DNA from: Terfezia claveryi
Taxonomy: Eukaryota > Ascomycota > Pezizomycetes > Pezizales > Pezizaceae
Direction of reading: 5' to 3'
Length of the DNA: 64,000 bases
Assembly (NCBI GenBank): GCA_015179025.1
Contig: WHUX01000219.1
Span: forward strand, 22,256 to 86,255
Below are positions 10,371-21,469 of this stretch, in pieces; position 1 is the first letter of the stretch, and every line of letters begins with the position of its first letter. A program made the position numbers and the translations under genes. Below the pieces are notes generated by a model. The model made no database searches. It saw only the letters and a program-made list of their open reading frames with translations, and was not told where the DNA came from.

Positions 10371-10484
10371 AAAGGTGGAGTGTTGGAAGTTATGCTTTGT
10401 TGAAGTTCATATGCTTTTTCACGAGAATACTTACGTTGCATCAACTGCTATTGCTTCTGACGAAGTTTCTCTTGTTCAGTGGTT
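10371..10484 (+). repeat. Polypurine tract and truncated LTR of the older copia
   Basis: AAAGGTGGAG (10371-10380) is followed directly by TGTTGGAAGTTATGC, a typical tract-LTR junction downstream of an RNase H domain. The next 100 bases resemble the LTR at 12395-12746 (TATGCTTTGTTGA, ATTGCTTCTGA) and then break off where the inverted duplication begins. Confidence 0.6.
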
Positions 10485-10491
10485 AAACATA

Positions 10492-12339
10492 TACCCTCTA
10501 GGGCCTATTAACGAACAGGGATGGTCTAACGAACACCCCTATAGCCAAGCGTCTCCAGCCACAATTCATGGTATAGCAAGAGCTATGATGAGTAGCTTGT
10601 TCCGACTTGATACACAACTATGGAAACAACTACGCTCTACAAGATGGTTGCCCTCACATCCCGGCAAAATTAACCCTATGCCAGGTAACATACCTTCTAA
10701 TATGACCTCCCCGATGACCCCCCCCTTCCCCCTCTACCCTACCCTATTGGCCGAGCAGCCTGCTAACAAGTGAATAGATACTACGGAGAGCTCAACCAAG
10801 GGTCTATATCTATGTTAGAATAGCTCTTATAGCAGAAGCCTAAGTTATAGTACCAGGGTATGGCTGTAATGAGGGCACCTACCTCTGAAAAATAAGTAAT
10901 TCAGAGAATTCTTATTTAATTAACCGAATCCTCTTCACTTATGCCCCACTCGAACCACCTCCCTCTAATGCCGCCTTCCTGGCATCCTCAACCACCATGG
11001 TAAGGTCTCCAATAGACCTAGAAGTACTAATACCTCCCCTTTTGGGCTTCAATAGTCCCTTCGGTGGGGGGGGTATCTTAGTCACCTCGAGGGGCATTTC
11101 AGCCCCTCACAGCCATGGATATTAGCACATGCTAACTCCCATATGCGTCGGCTACCTGACTGGGTACTGCGAAGGGTACCCGAGTCTGCAAAGGCTTCTG
11201 AGTTGGGCCTTATCTGAGTTGGGCCTTATCTGGGTTGGGCCTTATCTGGGTTGGGCCTTATCTAGGTTGGATACTGGGAGATCTCTAGAGTTCGACATTT
11301 GGTTGAAAATTAGGTTAACACTTAGGCTGGGTTAAAATCTGAGAGAGCAGCAGGGTTAGATGCTGCGTGGTTAGTGAAATGTGATATCTGAGTTGGTGGT
11401 TGGATTGGATGGTGGGAGTCCCAATACTGGAGACTATGTTAGATACTGAAGTTCGATGTGGGTTCAATACTAGGTTCAATTCTAGGTTCAATACTGGGTT
11501 TAATGCTGGGTTTAATGCTAGGTTCAATGCTAGATTAAACACTGGGTTTTAGGTTAACCGTTGAACGGGTTTGGCTTTGGGTTAGTTACAAGCTGGGAAT
11601 GTAGTTTGGTAAGATTCTGAGAGAACCTAGAGAATGCTGATTTAGGTGCTGCTAGAGCTTCTGAGTTAGAGGTGAGAGCAGCCGGGTTATATGCTAGGTT
11701 AATTATGAATACATGGTTATCATGAGGGGCTGAAACGCCCCCTGAGGTAACTAGGATACCCCCCCCACCGAAGGGACTATTGAAGCCCAAAAGGGGAGGT
11801 ATCAGTACTTCTAAGTCTATTGGAGACCTCACTATAGTGGTTGAGAATGCCAGGAAGGCGGCATCAGAGGGAGGTGGTTCAAGTGGGGCATAAGTGAAGA
11901 GGATTCGGTTAATTAAATAAGAATTCTCTAAATTACTTATTTATCAGAGGTAGGTGCCCTCGTTCCAGCCATACCCTGGCACTATATCTTAAGCTTCTGC
12001 TATAAGAGCTATTCTAACATAGATATAGACCCTTGGTTAAGCTTCCGTAGTATCTATTCACTTGTTAGCAGGCTGCTCGGCCGATAGAGTAGGGTAGAGG
12101 GGGAAGGGGGGGGTCATCGGGGAGGTCATATTAGAAGGTGTGTTACCTGGCATAGGGTTAATTTTGCTGGGATATGAGGGCAACCATCTTGTAGAGCGTA
12201 GTTGTTTCCATAGTTGTGTATCAAGTCGGAACAAGCTACTCATCATAGCTCTTGCTATATCATGAATTGTGGCTGGAGACGCTTGGCTACAAGGGTGTTC
12301 GTTAGCCCATCCCTGTTCGTTAATAGGCCCTAGAGGGTA
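10492..12339. repeat. 1.85-kb inverted duplication with gag-like fragments
   Basis: Arms 10492-11124 and 11707-12339 (about 633 bp each) are inverted copies that differ at scattered positions. The outer part of each arm encodes the same peptide, GPINEQGW...ASPATIH...LWKQLRSTRWLP (plus strand about 10492-10773; minus strand 12378-12058). It is Gag-like but not firmly identifiable, and ends with AEQPANK. The 580-bp loop contains gttgggccttatctg units (about 11200-11265) and aatgctgggttta-type units (about 11460-11545). On the right, an LTR in minus orientation (12395-12746) abuts the arm, so the arms may derive from the internal part of that element. Confidence 0.8.
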
Positions 12340-12394
12340 AACCCAATCCAGTCTAATCCAATCGTCCCTTCGCTGCATATGCTCTCATTCTCCC

Positions 12395-12746
12395 TGTAGA
12401 TTTCTAACACCATAACACGTGTCACAATCTCACGTGATACATACTTACAAGCCACGTAGGTAGGGAAACGTGTGGCATATACAGCGGAAGATTGTATTGC
12501 AGTGCTCTCTTATTGATTGATTGCTTTCTTGTCTCCTTTGCTTGTCTCTTTTGCTTGATTGCTTGATCTTGTATCTTATCGAATACAAACAGGACTTTCG
12601 GGCGGTTTAAATAGCTACCTGGATCGAGAGGCTCGATCAGAAGCAATAACAATGATACGATGTAAGTGACAACAGAAAGAGCGTGCAAAAGCATATACGA
12701 TCTCGTGTTAAAGCATATCAACTCAACAAAGCATATTATTTCAACA
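12395..12746 (-). repeat. LTR-like segment in minus orientation
   Basis: Read on the minus strand it begins TGTTGAAATAATATGC at 12746 and probably ends TCTACA at 12395. Its beginning resembles the LTR fragment after the older copia RNase H at 10381. Internally it has a polyadenylation-type AT-rich stretch and CACGTG-like ends (tacgtggcttg, cacgtgtta). The end position is inferred from the TG...CA rule. No target duplication was established. Confidence 0.5.
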
Positions 12747-12870
12747 TTGGTTGTCATGTAAAGTACACAGAACTACTGTAAGGTGTAAGAGGTACAGTTA
12801 TATTTGAGTCAAGCTGTGGCAGCTAAAACAGCTGGGGCCGGCTTCATCATGTAGTCTCATGCCAAGACCC

Positions 12871-12910
12871 TACTCGTGCCTAACAGGGGAACCCCTGTTA
12901 GGCACGAGTA
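12871..12910. repeat. Perfect 19-bp-arm palindrome upstream of the kinase
   Basis: TACTCGTGCCTAACAGGGG, then AA, then its exact reverse complement, ending at 12910. It lies about 80 bp before the kinase start codon. It could form a stable hairpin, be a binding site for a dimer, or mark a small insertion. Function is not shown by the sequence. Confidence 0.85.
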
Positions 12911-12988
12911 CTGCTAGACAATACATGACAATAAACAAACAAACCTTTCCATACACATGAAGCACACCTGCGTAATTCCACAGCTGTG

Positions 12989-15307
12989 ATGGATTCCCCG
13001 CTTCCCCACCTCCCAGACCCTCAGCTTCAGTCCGCTCCAACCTTACTCCCAATCTCCACCGCGCCCTTGTACTCCACCCCTCATAAGCGCAAAGCTGCTC
13101 TAACAGGTTTGCACCAACCAATCAATGGTAATGTTTCTGATGGCAAGCGACGCCGTACGAACGCTGTCACGACTCTCATCGAGCAAGAACTAGCTGGTGC
13201 GCAGCACACATGCCTCGATTTTGTCGAACGCTTCCTGTTTCCTGGATCACCGAATGCCGCCGAAGAAATACTTTCAGCAATTATTGCCACGTTCAAGCAA
13301 TCGGAGTCCAAAGCCGGAGCTGCTGCGCATGGCATACGGTGTCACAAAGTTGACCAAAAGCATATGTATGTCTGTTATCCACCAGCATACACAAACAAAG
13401 ACTATCCGGAGTGGTTCTGTCGATTCGCAAATGCCATACAACAACATACCTCCCCGCCCCCCACCAAGTCGAAATTGGAGTGGCGTGTCGTCAAAGACAA
13501 GGCCCTACGAGGCACCCACAACAACGACGTCCGACCCGACTTTGTTCTCACTTGTGGAGAAGTACCTCTCGAATGGCGCTCTGTTCTCGTGGTTGGTGAG
13601 CACCGGTCAACAGGAAGAAACAGTAGTGTATCTTTTACCCAACTAGCCTCCTATGTTGAGCAGGTTTTTATTGCCCAACCATTCCGTGTATTTGTCTTTG
13701 GCGTTTTAACCTCGAATGTTGGTCAGAAACTCACATTTTGGAGGTTTGATCGTTCTGGAGCCATTGGTTCTGTGCCCTTGAATTACTCCTCATCACACTT
13801 CGACCTCCTTACCGTTGTCAGCGCATTGGTTTCAATCTCACAATTGGACGCTCGGCACATGGGGTTCCATGTTGACACTATTTCATGGGGCGACGAATAC
13901 GCATACCCGTTGGATCTCAAATCGGACATCACCATTAAGACGTTTAAACCAATGCTTGGAGATTCTTTTATCACCGTTGACCCATCGTCAGAAGTAGCGG
14001 TCTCATTGAAAGAACTAGTTTTCCTCGCCCCTGGTATTGTCACACGCGGGACCCGTATATGGACCGGTAGTCATACCCCGACCCCCTCCCTAGTCTGGTT
14101 GCACGACCCTCCTCCTTGACCCCCTCCCTACAGTTCTGACTGCTTAGATTTATTTTCTAACAAAAGAAAAATAGGAGCATTATCTAGTGGGGAAGCCATT
14201 GCAATTAAATACAGCTGGAGCAACACCAGGCGTGCCCGCGAAGGAGATCTCTACCGGCTTGCCTCCGAAAAACGAGTGATCGGGGTGGCGACCATACTTT
14301 GTTGCACCACTTATGAAAATGTCCTCACCCATCTCCATGCTGGAGGATCTCCTACTGCAGATTCCAACTTCACGCAACCCCAAGCTTACAAGATCCATAT
14401 GCAACGCCAAAATCGAGTCCTATCCCGCCTGGTGCTTTCCCCCACTGGCAGGCCGCTGTTGGATTCAATATTGTCTCCTCTCCAGGTTGCAGAAGGGTTG
14501 TTGGCTGGGCTAATTGGGCATGCATCGCTCTTTTTTCAGGGGGGCATTTTGCATAGAGATATTTCTCCGAATAATATTATCATCATTGATGATAGCTTGC
14601 CACAGCTTACTTCAGTTTCTTCACACGTGGCTGCTAGTGACCAATTCGCCTGGATTTGGCCCCATGACACACCCCTCAGGGGGTGTCTGATCGATTTGGA
14701 TTATGCAATTAAGGCATCGGCTCAGCCTTCTGGTGCTCTCGACCGGACCGGTACATATCCCTTCATCGCTATCCAGATTCTACGTGGCCAGGAACGGCAT
14801 CGGTACAGGCATGATTTGGAATCTTTCTTGTACGTCTTAATCTGGATATGCTGTTACCCTGCCGTTGCTGGCTCTGCAAATATGATTAGCTCCCTTTGGC
14901 CAGCGTCAGACCCTCTCAGCCAATGGCGTGATGGGAATGAACACTCAGTGACAGCCTGCAAAATTGCCGATGTGATTGACAGCTCCAGGATATTTAGCTT
15001 GCTCCTGAAGCGGTTTCGGCCTGGGTTTGAACACTTTAAGAGGGTTGCCAAGGAAATGCGGATGATATTGTGGAGGCAACCAGGCCTTAGTAGCTGCAAA
15101 TTATATGAAGAGGGCAAACCCTCTGAAAGGATGGGTAGAGAGGATCAGGAGGGGAGTGAGGGCTGGGACGATGACTACGAGGAGCAGGAGGAGGGAAAAA
15201 GAGAGTGGCTATTGCCTGAGGAGGTACGGTTGGGTGTTTCGAACAAGCATGCGTTTCAAGAGGTGAAGAAGTCAATGCAATGGCTAGTGGCTACATTGAA
15301 GGACTAA
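12989..15307 (+). CDS. FunK1-type fungal protein kinase, two exons, 745 aa
   Basis: Exons 12989-14066 and 14148-15307 join in frame across an 81-bp intron (GT 14067, AG 14147, branch-like CTGAC near 14136). Unspliced, a TGA at 14117 would stop translation. Residues about 1-360 are the FunK1 N-terminal region (WFCRFANAI, VRPDFVL, LAPGIVTRGT). The kinase part follows: VAIK-type lysine at about 380, catalytic loop HRDISPNN at about 495 (D497), and metal-binding DLD at about 544 in place of DFG. These are standard for the fungal-type kinase family, as is RTGTYPFIAIQIL in the activation segment. The C-terminus is acidic and Glu-rich, then ends in a helix. All catalytic residues are present, so activity is likely; substrates are unknown. 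ATG 12989 is the first in-frame methionine and a paralogue starts at the same position (MDS). Confidence 0.9.
14067..14147 (+). other. Spliceosomal intron of the FunK1 gene
   Basis: Length 81 bp, a multiple of three, starting gtagtc and ending gcttag, with ctgac 8 bases before the acceptor. Removing it joins GTRIWT to DLFSNKRKIG...IAIKYSW, which aligns with the paralogue reading GTCVWKGLLLSTK...VAVKYAW. An earlier acceptor (cag 14131-14133) would break the frame. Confidence 0.8.
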
Positions 15308-15624
15308 GCTGTATGTAGCAGCCATAGATTCGGCTCCATCATCATGTTGTAAGTTATAGGCGGGAGAGAGGGAGCCAAATAACCATATGTACCCTACTAA
15401 TACCTACATTATATACATTCTGTTTTTGTTCATTTGGTTTTCGAGTTTAATGGCACTCCTGGCTGGATGTTTGTGCAAAGACATGTTCATCGTTGATGAG
15501 ACCGCAGATTGGAAGTCAGATAGGATTGCGACTAATGGGGAGAGTCCTGGTGTGCACTGCAAGGGCCATGGCTATGACTTTTCGTTAGGCGACTGCGACA
15601 CTGGCTTGCATTCCTATGTAGGTG

Positions 15625-15655
<31 letters not shown>

Positions 15656-15660
15656 GAAGT
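15308..15660. other. 3' flank of the kinase gene
   Basis: Presumed 3' UTR and flank. A run of about 27 T occurs at 15629-15655. No gene recognised. Confidence 0.4.
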
Positions 15661-15665
15661 CTATA

Positions 15666-15720
15666 CCATACTGCACGGGGCTACCAGATCATCACGGGGC
15701 AATCGGATCAAATGGCGCTT
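15666..15720 (+). mobile_element. Degenerate terminus of the CCATAC pogo family
   Basis: After a TA the sequence reads CCATACTGCACGGGG, then atcatcacgggg and gatcaaatggcgc. It parallels the terminus of the pogo element at 52680 (CCATACTTCACGGGG, atcatcacgggg, gatcagtggcgc). No matching opposite end was found, so it is a remnant. Confidence 0.55.
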
Positions 15721-15944
15721 TGGTGGTTTGTGTGCAATCTCCAACTAAATTGGCTCCCAAATTTTGGGAATGTTTTGTTATATATGAATTGCACTAACAT
15801 AACCCATCTGACGAGTACGACTATTACCCAGCTATTCCAGGCTAATACCACTACCATAGATCATCATTGGAGGTTACACCTGGTGTACGCCAACCTTCAC
15901 CATAGGTAACTCCCATTAGTAGCTCCTCCCCAGGGACTAACTAC

Positions 15945-16205
15945 GATTCCATGCAGTGGTCGCAACGGGCCAGGCCGTCCTACAGGCCGCTGGAGGCCTG
16001 GCCAGCTGGCCAAGGTCCGTGCTGGCCTGAAACAGCCTGAGCGGCCCCCGGTGGAGTATCTGGTGGTCTGGGCTGACCTCTAGGCCACGCAGGCCAGTCC
16101 AGGCTATGCAGGCCGGCCCAGGCGGTCCAGGCCGTCTAGGCCCGTCCAGGCCAGTCCAGGCCATGCAGGCCGGTCCAGACGGTCCAGGCTGTAAAGTTGG
16201 TGACA
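15945..16205. repeat. CCAGGCCGTC-type GC-rich repeat
   Basis: Short units of ggccngtccagg dominate 16080-16195, preceded by a unique lead ggccaaggtccgtgctggcc and tgaaacagcctgagcggcc. The same lead and units recur at 26460-26770, where a LINE tail has split them. This copy shows the uninterrupted form. Confidence 0.75.
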
Positions 16206-16808
16206 ACCCTCTAATATCAATCATACTCCAATAGGCAATTTATTAGGGCACATAATTCCAGCGAGAAATAGATATAGTTCATCATAATATCCTTACCGCA
16301 TACAACAGCATGTATCATATATAATCTACTCTGTCGTTCATTTCTGGGTAGCTGCTAAGATTTCTAATTTAGTTTCGACTTTCTTATACCCCGCTACGAG
16401 ACTGCCCTACTACAAGACTGCCCTGCTACAAGACAGCCCCGCTACGAGACTGCCCCACTACACTAATATGGGCGAGTTTACCTCAAGTGAGATGGACTGT
16501 TTGTTTGACAATATTGATGATAGTGGTATATCACAAATAGGTTTATCGCAATCCCAGTATGCCTCTAATGCCGAATGATAATATAATAGCAGTCCGAACT
16601 CCTTCGTCACCACAAGGTATAATCTCAAGTTCATTAGACCATTTAACTCTTATGCCCTCTACCTCTGGTTCCAACTCCGCATGGTATAACAACGTCGATC
16701 TTGGATATGGCAGTATAGTACCCAAGTTAATCAAAATGGAAAACCATTTTAGCGATGTTCTTTATGTCGACACAGTCCTAAGCAGTATGCAACTGGTTCT
16801 ACGAAGTA
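16206..16808. other. Intergenic, one short repeat
   Basis: A small repeat (ctacgagactgcccc and variants) lies at about 16392-16455. A frame of 89 codons at 16559-16828 has no recognisable motif. No gene is claimed. Confidence 0.35.
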
Positions 16809-17412
16809 CCGTATTAATTCGCAACTAAGAAAGTACCACTCGGCAGGACAGTATTAGTGTATAAGACAGGGGTAAAACAGCCTAAGTTTGGCCGAGATAT
16901 CCGAATCGTGTTTAAGACAGCAAATTTTTCTTATAGGGCAGTAGTATAGGAATGTCAACGGTGACTGGCGCTGCCGGTTTCTTTCACTCATCACCATCAC
17001 TTGTTACAATGTCAATTCCGCAGGCACCTCGTGCTGGACCCAGTAATATGTCAATTGCGCAGGCACCTCGTCCTGGATCCAGTGCGCAAACCACCAGTCA
17101 AAAACCTCGCGCGACCTCAAGATTGAAACTGCAGAATTCTAGCAGGCGGACAGCGATTTGATGAGGAGGAAGCGGATGGAAGTGACAATGAGCAGGTAGA
17201 TTACATTACTGAAGAAGAGGCCATGCAATATGCTACAATTACGCTTGGAGAGAAGATCGTGTAAAAAGATATCAATCTTGCCACTTTGGAGTTTCTTTTA
17301 TAAGAAAGTATCTCGTGTTTAAGCTAGTATCGCATATAAGACAGTAAATTTAAGTCCCCTCCGACCGCCCGTTTGTGAATAAGACAGCATTCTTAGTTGC
17401 GAATTAATACGG
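16809..17412 (+). mobile_element. 604-bp pogo-type deletion derivative, TSD TA
   Basis: Both termini read CCGTATTAATTCGCAACTAA inward (23 bp identical) and are flanked by TA (16807-16808, 17413-17414). Inside are two short coding remnants: a Pro/Ser/Gln-rich piece (MSIPQAPRAGPSNMS, 16952-17161) and an acidic end YITEEEAMQYATITLGE (about 17195-17263). The same two pieces occur inverted in the 933-bp relative at 30988-31920. They look like the ends of a transposase whose catalytic middle is deleted; that reading is inference. Confidence 0.8.
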
Positions 17413-17553
17413 TATCCAATTGAGCATTTAAGAACACATCAGCTTACAGAGCAAGGACATATGGGACCTGATCCTAGTAATAGTATCATTCGGTAAACTT
17501 TCAGAAATAGTCTTCCTAAGATACAATTCAATAGTAATGTTTTTAAACAATTA

Positions 17554-18076
17554 CAGTGAACTCGCGTTATAAGCAACTCCTGGGGACCGGGAAAAAGTTG
17601 CTTATAGGGCAAGTTTTTTTATAATGCGAGATATATACCAAAACTAGGAAATGTCTGAGAGAGGCTTAAAAAAACCATGATAACAGTCTGATGGTGTGTG
17701 CCCCAAGCCATGCCTTATAGAGTCTCAATATCCCGCTATTCTCGATATAGAACAGCCTCCATCTTCTCTCTTCGCTGTGAATTGACATGAGGATTTTGAA
17801 GATGAAAAAGACATAGGGCTTCAAGGCCTTCAAGTGCAGCATGATAGGAAATAATAGGTACATCTTGTATACCTTCCGGATCGGAATCAGAATCCTGATC
17901 TCATATATATGTATCTAAATAAGAAACTTGCCTATAGTGCCTTTGCTAGCCATACTCGCGATATAAGCAACTTTTATTTTTATATGTATTACTAAGCCAA
18001 TACCTAAGAAACTTGCCTATACCCCGAGTTTCTTATTTGTTTATAACGCGAGGTTTCTTATAACGCGAGTTTACTG
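17554..18076. mobile_element. 523-bp pogo-type MITE, CAGTRAACTCGCG termini
   Basis: The left end CAGTGAACTCGCGTTATAAG and the inverted right end CAGTAAACTCGCGTTATAAG differ at one base. TA flanks both (17552-17553, 18077-18078). Near 17640-17880 the minus strand encodes a remnant (about LSDIS to EGIQDV) that is better preserved at 20452-20715. This terminus is typical of fungal Fot1/pogo elements. It is non-autonomous. Confidence 0.85.
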
Positions 18077-18129
18077 TACTAGTCTAATAGATTGTATGTT
18101 GTCATATTTCATTTTATCAAGTTGAGCAG

Positions 18130-18952
18130 CCTAGTTTTCGTCTTTTACTTAATTATCTTACAGCAGTTTCTGCTTCCTATACAGCTATTCCAAAGTCTCT
18201 TCCATGTTCTAGTAATACACTTCATACATGGACTATGTAATTATTTAAGAAACAAAAATAGGTATTGATTTTACTTTTGGAATCTCTATATATTATCCAT
18301 TTTACATTTGATTTATAGTCATCTCTTAATCATTTAGCTTTTCTTGGACTTGTTGTATATTGGATAAATTTAGAAGGAAAAGCATGTCGTAGATTATTAG
18401 GACTTCACTATATTCATGGAGCTCATACAGGGGAAAATCAAAGTCAGATTATACTAGCATTGCCAGAAGAATATTCTCTTACTATAAAGATAGGTTATTT
18501 TATATTGGATAATGCAACTAATAATGATACAGCTTTATCTTTTCTTTTACTTAAGTTAAAGGAACTTAATATTGATTTCAATGCGAAAGAAAGCAGATTA
18601 AGACGTATTGGTCATGTTATTAATTTAGTTGTTAAGGCATTTCTTTATGGATACGAGTTTATAGAAGAAGGCAAGTCAGATTCAGCAGATCTCGAAAATG
18701 TGGCAACCTCATGGCGCAAGCGTGGACCTTATGGAAAACTTCGGAATATTATCACCTATATTTGTTGGACACCTCAACGGCAAGAAAAGTTTGACACAAA
18801 TCTCTCAAGAAGCTCAGCCAGAGGAAAAGGCTTTCCAACTGATTGTAGCTAATCCCATAAGATGGAATAGTGATTTTAAGGCTTTGAAGAGAGCTCTACA
18901 ATTATGGAATGTATTTATTGCAAGGTATATGCGACTCCGCACCCCTAATTGA
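18130..18952 (+). pseudogene. hAT transposase fragment
   Basis: The decayed translation includes SSLNHLAFLGLVVYWINLEG, then LLGLHYIHGAHTGENQ, KIGYFILDNATNNDTAL, RIGHVINLVVKAFLYG, SWRKRGPYGKLRNII and NPIRWNSDF. DNATNNDT and the RxxCxxHxxNL-like block are characteristic of hAT transposases (Ac/Restless group). The frame from 18460 is open for 130 codons and then shifts. The C-terminal dimerisation region is missing because 100-bp tandem repeats begin at about 18960. No termini were found. Confidence 0.85.
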
Positions 18953-18981
18953 CACGTGCGCCACTCCAAGGGACAGAGCTT

Positions 18982-19286
18982 GCCAGGCCTCCGACGTGTG
19001 AACGAATAGCTAACTTATCTCACAGGTTCTAAAGGTTCTTCAGGTGACCGAGCAAGTTCAGTAGATATAGGTGAGTGTATTGCCAGGCCTGCGACGTGTG
19101 CATGCGTAGCTAACTTATCTCACATGTTCTACAGGTTCTTCAGGTGACCGAGCAAGTTCAGTAGATATGGGTGAGCGTATTGCCAGACCTGCGACGTGTG
19201 CATGCGTAGCTAACTTATCTCACAGGTTCTACAGGTTCTTCTGGTAACCGAGCAAGTTCAGTTGGAGTAGGTACGGTAAGAGCATT
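18982..19286 (+). repeat. Three tandem copies of a 100-bp unit
   Basis: gccaggcctccgacgtgtg starts at 18982, and its variants at 19082 and 19182 give an exact 100-bp period. Each unit contains tagctaacttatctcacag, gttctacaggttcttc and cgagcaagttcagt. A related sequence (accaagtacgttcagttg) terminates the minisatellite at 28150-28460. Confidence 0.85.
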
Positions 19287-19395
19287 GCCATGCCTCCGAG
19301 GTCGACACTGCCATGCCCGACACTGCCATGCCTACGAGGTCGACATTGCCATGCCTCTGAGGTCGACACTGCCATACCTACGAAATCAAGTTTAC
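19287..19395. repeat. GCCATGCCTCCGAGGTCGACA short tandem repeat
   Basis: About five degenerate units of gccatgcctmcgaggtcgaca directly follow the 100-bp repeat. The unit resembles the gccatgcctgcgaagtccc repeats at 28020-28400. Confidence 0.75.
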
Positions 19396-19924
19396 ATGGC
19401 AGTTTTGGATTCGTCGTTCGCACGTTTATGCTGAGGGTATGGCGCGGGACATGGGGAGATGGGTGCAGATCGGGTTCTTCATGGTTTTATTTCATGTACA
19501 TGATTATTTCTAGATAATATAGATATTAATTATACTTATTTGCGCGTGCGCACTCAATAATTGGTACCGTTCAATGCACGTAGCTGGGCTCAGTTGTAGG
19601 GAAGGTAAAGACCAATCCCTTCCAGGCCTCATAATTACTGTCTCTCCTTAGTCTCGTGCCCAGACCCTCTCTCGCCATTTTAAATTGTTTGTTAGTAAAC
19701 TTTTTCAAGTAACCCAAAAGCTGCGTTGCAACCGTTAAAACGTTAGTCTGGTTAGTTAAAATGTGCGAGAAGTGCCACACTCGTCACTCGCTCGTCACTC
19801 AACATCATACGCACGGCTTTAGCTATTGCATTATGCCTTCTTACATGGAGTAGATACTAGACAGATATACATGCAGAAATACACAGGTTCACTCATTCAT
19901 CTGTATATACACTCGCATGTCGGT

Positions 19925-20110
19925 ACTGGTTGTTTTGCACGATGTGAATATCCAGGCTGTTTTGCACGGTGCGAATGTTCAGGCTGGCAGGTACAATGCA
20001 AATGTCCAGGCTGTCAGGTACGGTGCGAATGTCTAGGCTGTTTTGTACAGTGCGAATGTTCAGGCTGGCAGGTATAATGCAAATGTACTGGTACAGGCTG
20101 TCAGGTATGG
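19925..20110. repeat. Minisatellite, cgaatgtycaggctg units
   Basis: About seven units of 25-30 bp (gtgcgaatgttcaggctggcaggta and variants). The Cys-rich peptide read from it is a by-product of the repeat. Confidence 0.7.
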
Positions 20111-20394
20111 CATACAGACTGCTGATACACTGTACTTACTGGCACGAGACTATCTCTCCTAGGATTAGAGATCCAAGGTACCACAACCGGCGGGGTTTAG
20201 TCGCCTGGCGCAGCAGGTAGTCCCAAGTCTGAGGCGCCCAGTAAGGTAGGCAGGAGTCTTGGCGAGTAATCTGTAGATCACTGATTAATCGCGAGTCGAG
20301 TTGAGGGACCGACTCGGCGAGTTGTTGACGGGCCAAAACTCGCTCGCCCAGGGAGTCTTGGCGACCAGGTCCGAGTTGTCTGCGCACACTCTAT

Positions 20395-21120
20395 GCGAGA
20401 AAAAGTTGCTTATAGCGCGAGTTTTCTTATAACGCGAGATTCATACAAAAACTAGGAAATGTCCGAGAGATGCTTAAAAAAACCCGTGATAGCAGTCTGA
20501 TGCCTAGCCATGCCTTGTAGAGTGTCAATATCTAGTCTGGTTGGCACTCGATACAGAACATCTCTGCTCGCTCTGAATAAATATGAGGATTTTGAAGACG
20601 AAAGAGACGTACCTAGAGCTTCAAGACCTTCAAGTGCGGCTCGATAGGAAATAATAGGTACATCTTGTATACCTTCTGGATTGGAATCAGAATCCTGAAG
20701 TGAAATAAGGCTCATCTGTATCTAAAATACGTTGCTCCTCCTCTTGCAGCGAGTTAGGGTTATTGAACCTCCTTAGATGACATGATCACGGCTTAATACT
20801 ACTTAGTTAGCTTGTTCACCACATCTTACAAGATCTAAACACACCAGCGAATTTGAAGAACAATTTATTCTAGTAGGTGAGGGAGGTGTAGGCAAGGCAA
20901 ATGAGCACTGGTTCAGCCGATTTGGATGCAGACTTGTAGAAGAACAATTCGCATGATGCGGGGTAAATGTGCGGCTCAATTGCCTCTGTCAACCGTGCCA
21001 ACCAGACTACTGTCAACCATACTCGCGATACGGTATAAGCAACTTTTGTTTTTTATATGTATTACTAAGCCAATATTTAAGAAACTTGCCTATAACCCGA
21101 GTTTCTTATTTCCCCATACA
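20395..21120. mobile_element. Larger but truncated copy of the CTCGCG pogo element
   Basis: Both sides match the 523-bp element at 17554: gaaaaagttgcttatag to the cataaggaaatgtcc region at 20395-20480, and tatgtattactaagcc to gagtttcttattt at 21050-21110. The outermost termini are lost. The minus strand at 20715-20452 encodes 87 residues (MSLISLQDSDSNPEG...RHQTAITGFFKHLSDIS), probably the transposase C-terminus. The middle (about 20740-21000) is absent from the smaller copy. Confidence 0.65.
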
Positions 21121-21465
21121 AGGAGGGAGACATGATTAGAGCACAGGGATATTATGGTGGATGTTCCAATAGGGAGGGCGTGGTCCATGTTAAAGTTTGA
21201 TATGCATGCTCCAAGGGATTAATTAAGTCAGGCTTGGTTCTACCGAGGCCTGTGCTGTATGTTTGATGATCATGTTTGTGAAGGTTCGTCTCCGCGTGTG
21301 TCAGTCTTTTCAGTAGTACATACTTGTTTATTGTTAGGCGCTAAGTAAGAGTAGGTACTGTAAAGCTAATATTTATCAAGCTCTCCTTCCAGCACCTTCC
21401 CAACCTCAAGGATCCAGCACACACCAAAGATCCCATCATCGCCGCCTGGCCTGTCTAGGGACGAC
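21121..21465. other. Intergenic, nothing recognised
   Basis: No motif, repeat or credible frame was seen. It could be more decayed LINE sequence upstream of the RNase H remnant. Confidence 0.3.
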
Positions 21466-21469
21466 AAAC

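Noticed and set aside
20136..20387. 83-codon minus-strand frame near a GC-rich patch
   Set aside because: No motif, no conservation with other copies in the window; likely chance.
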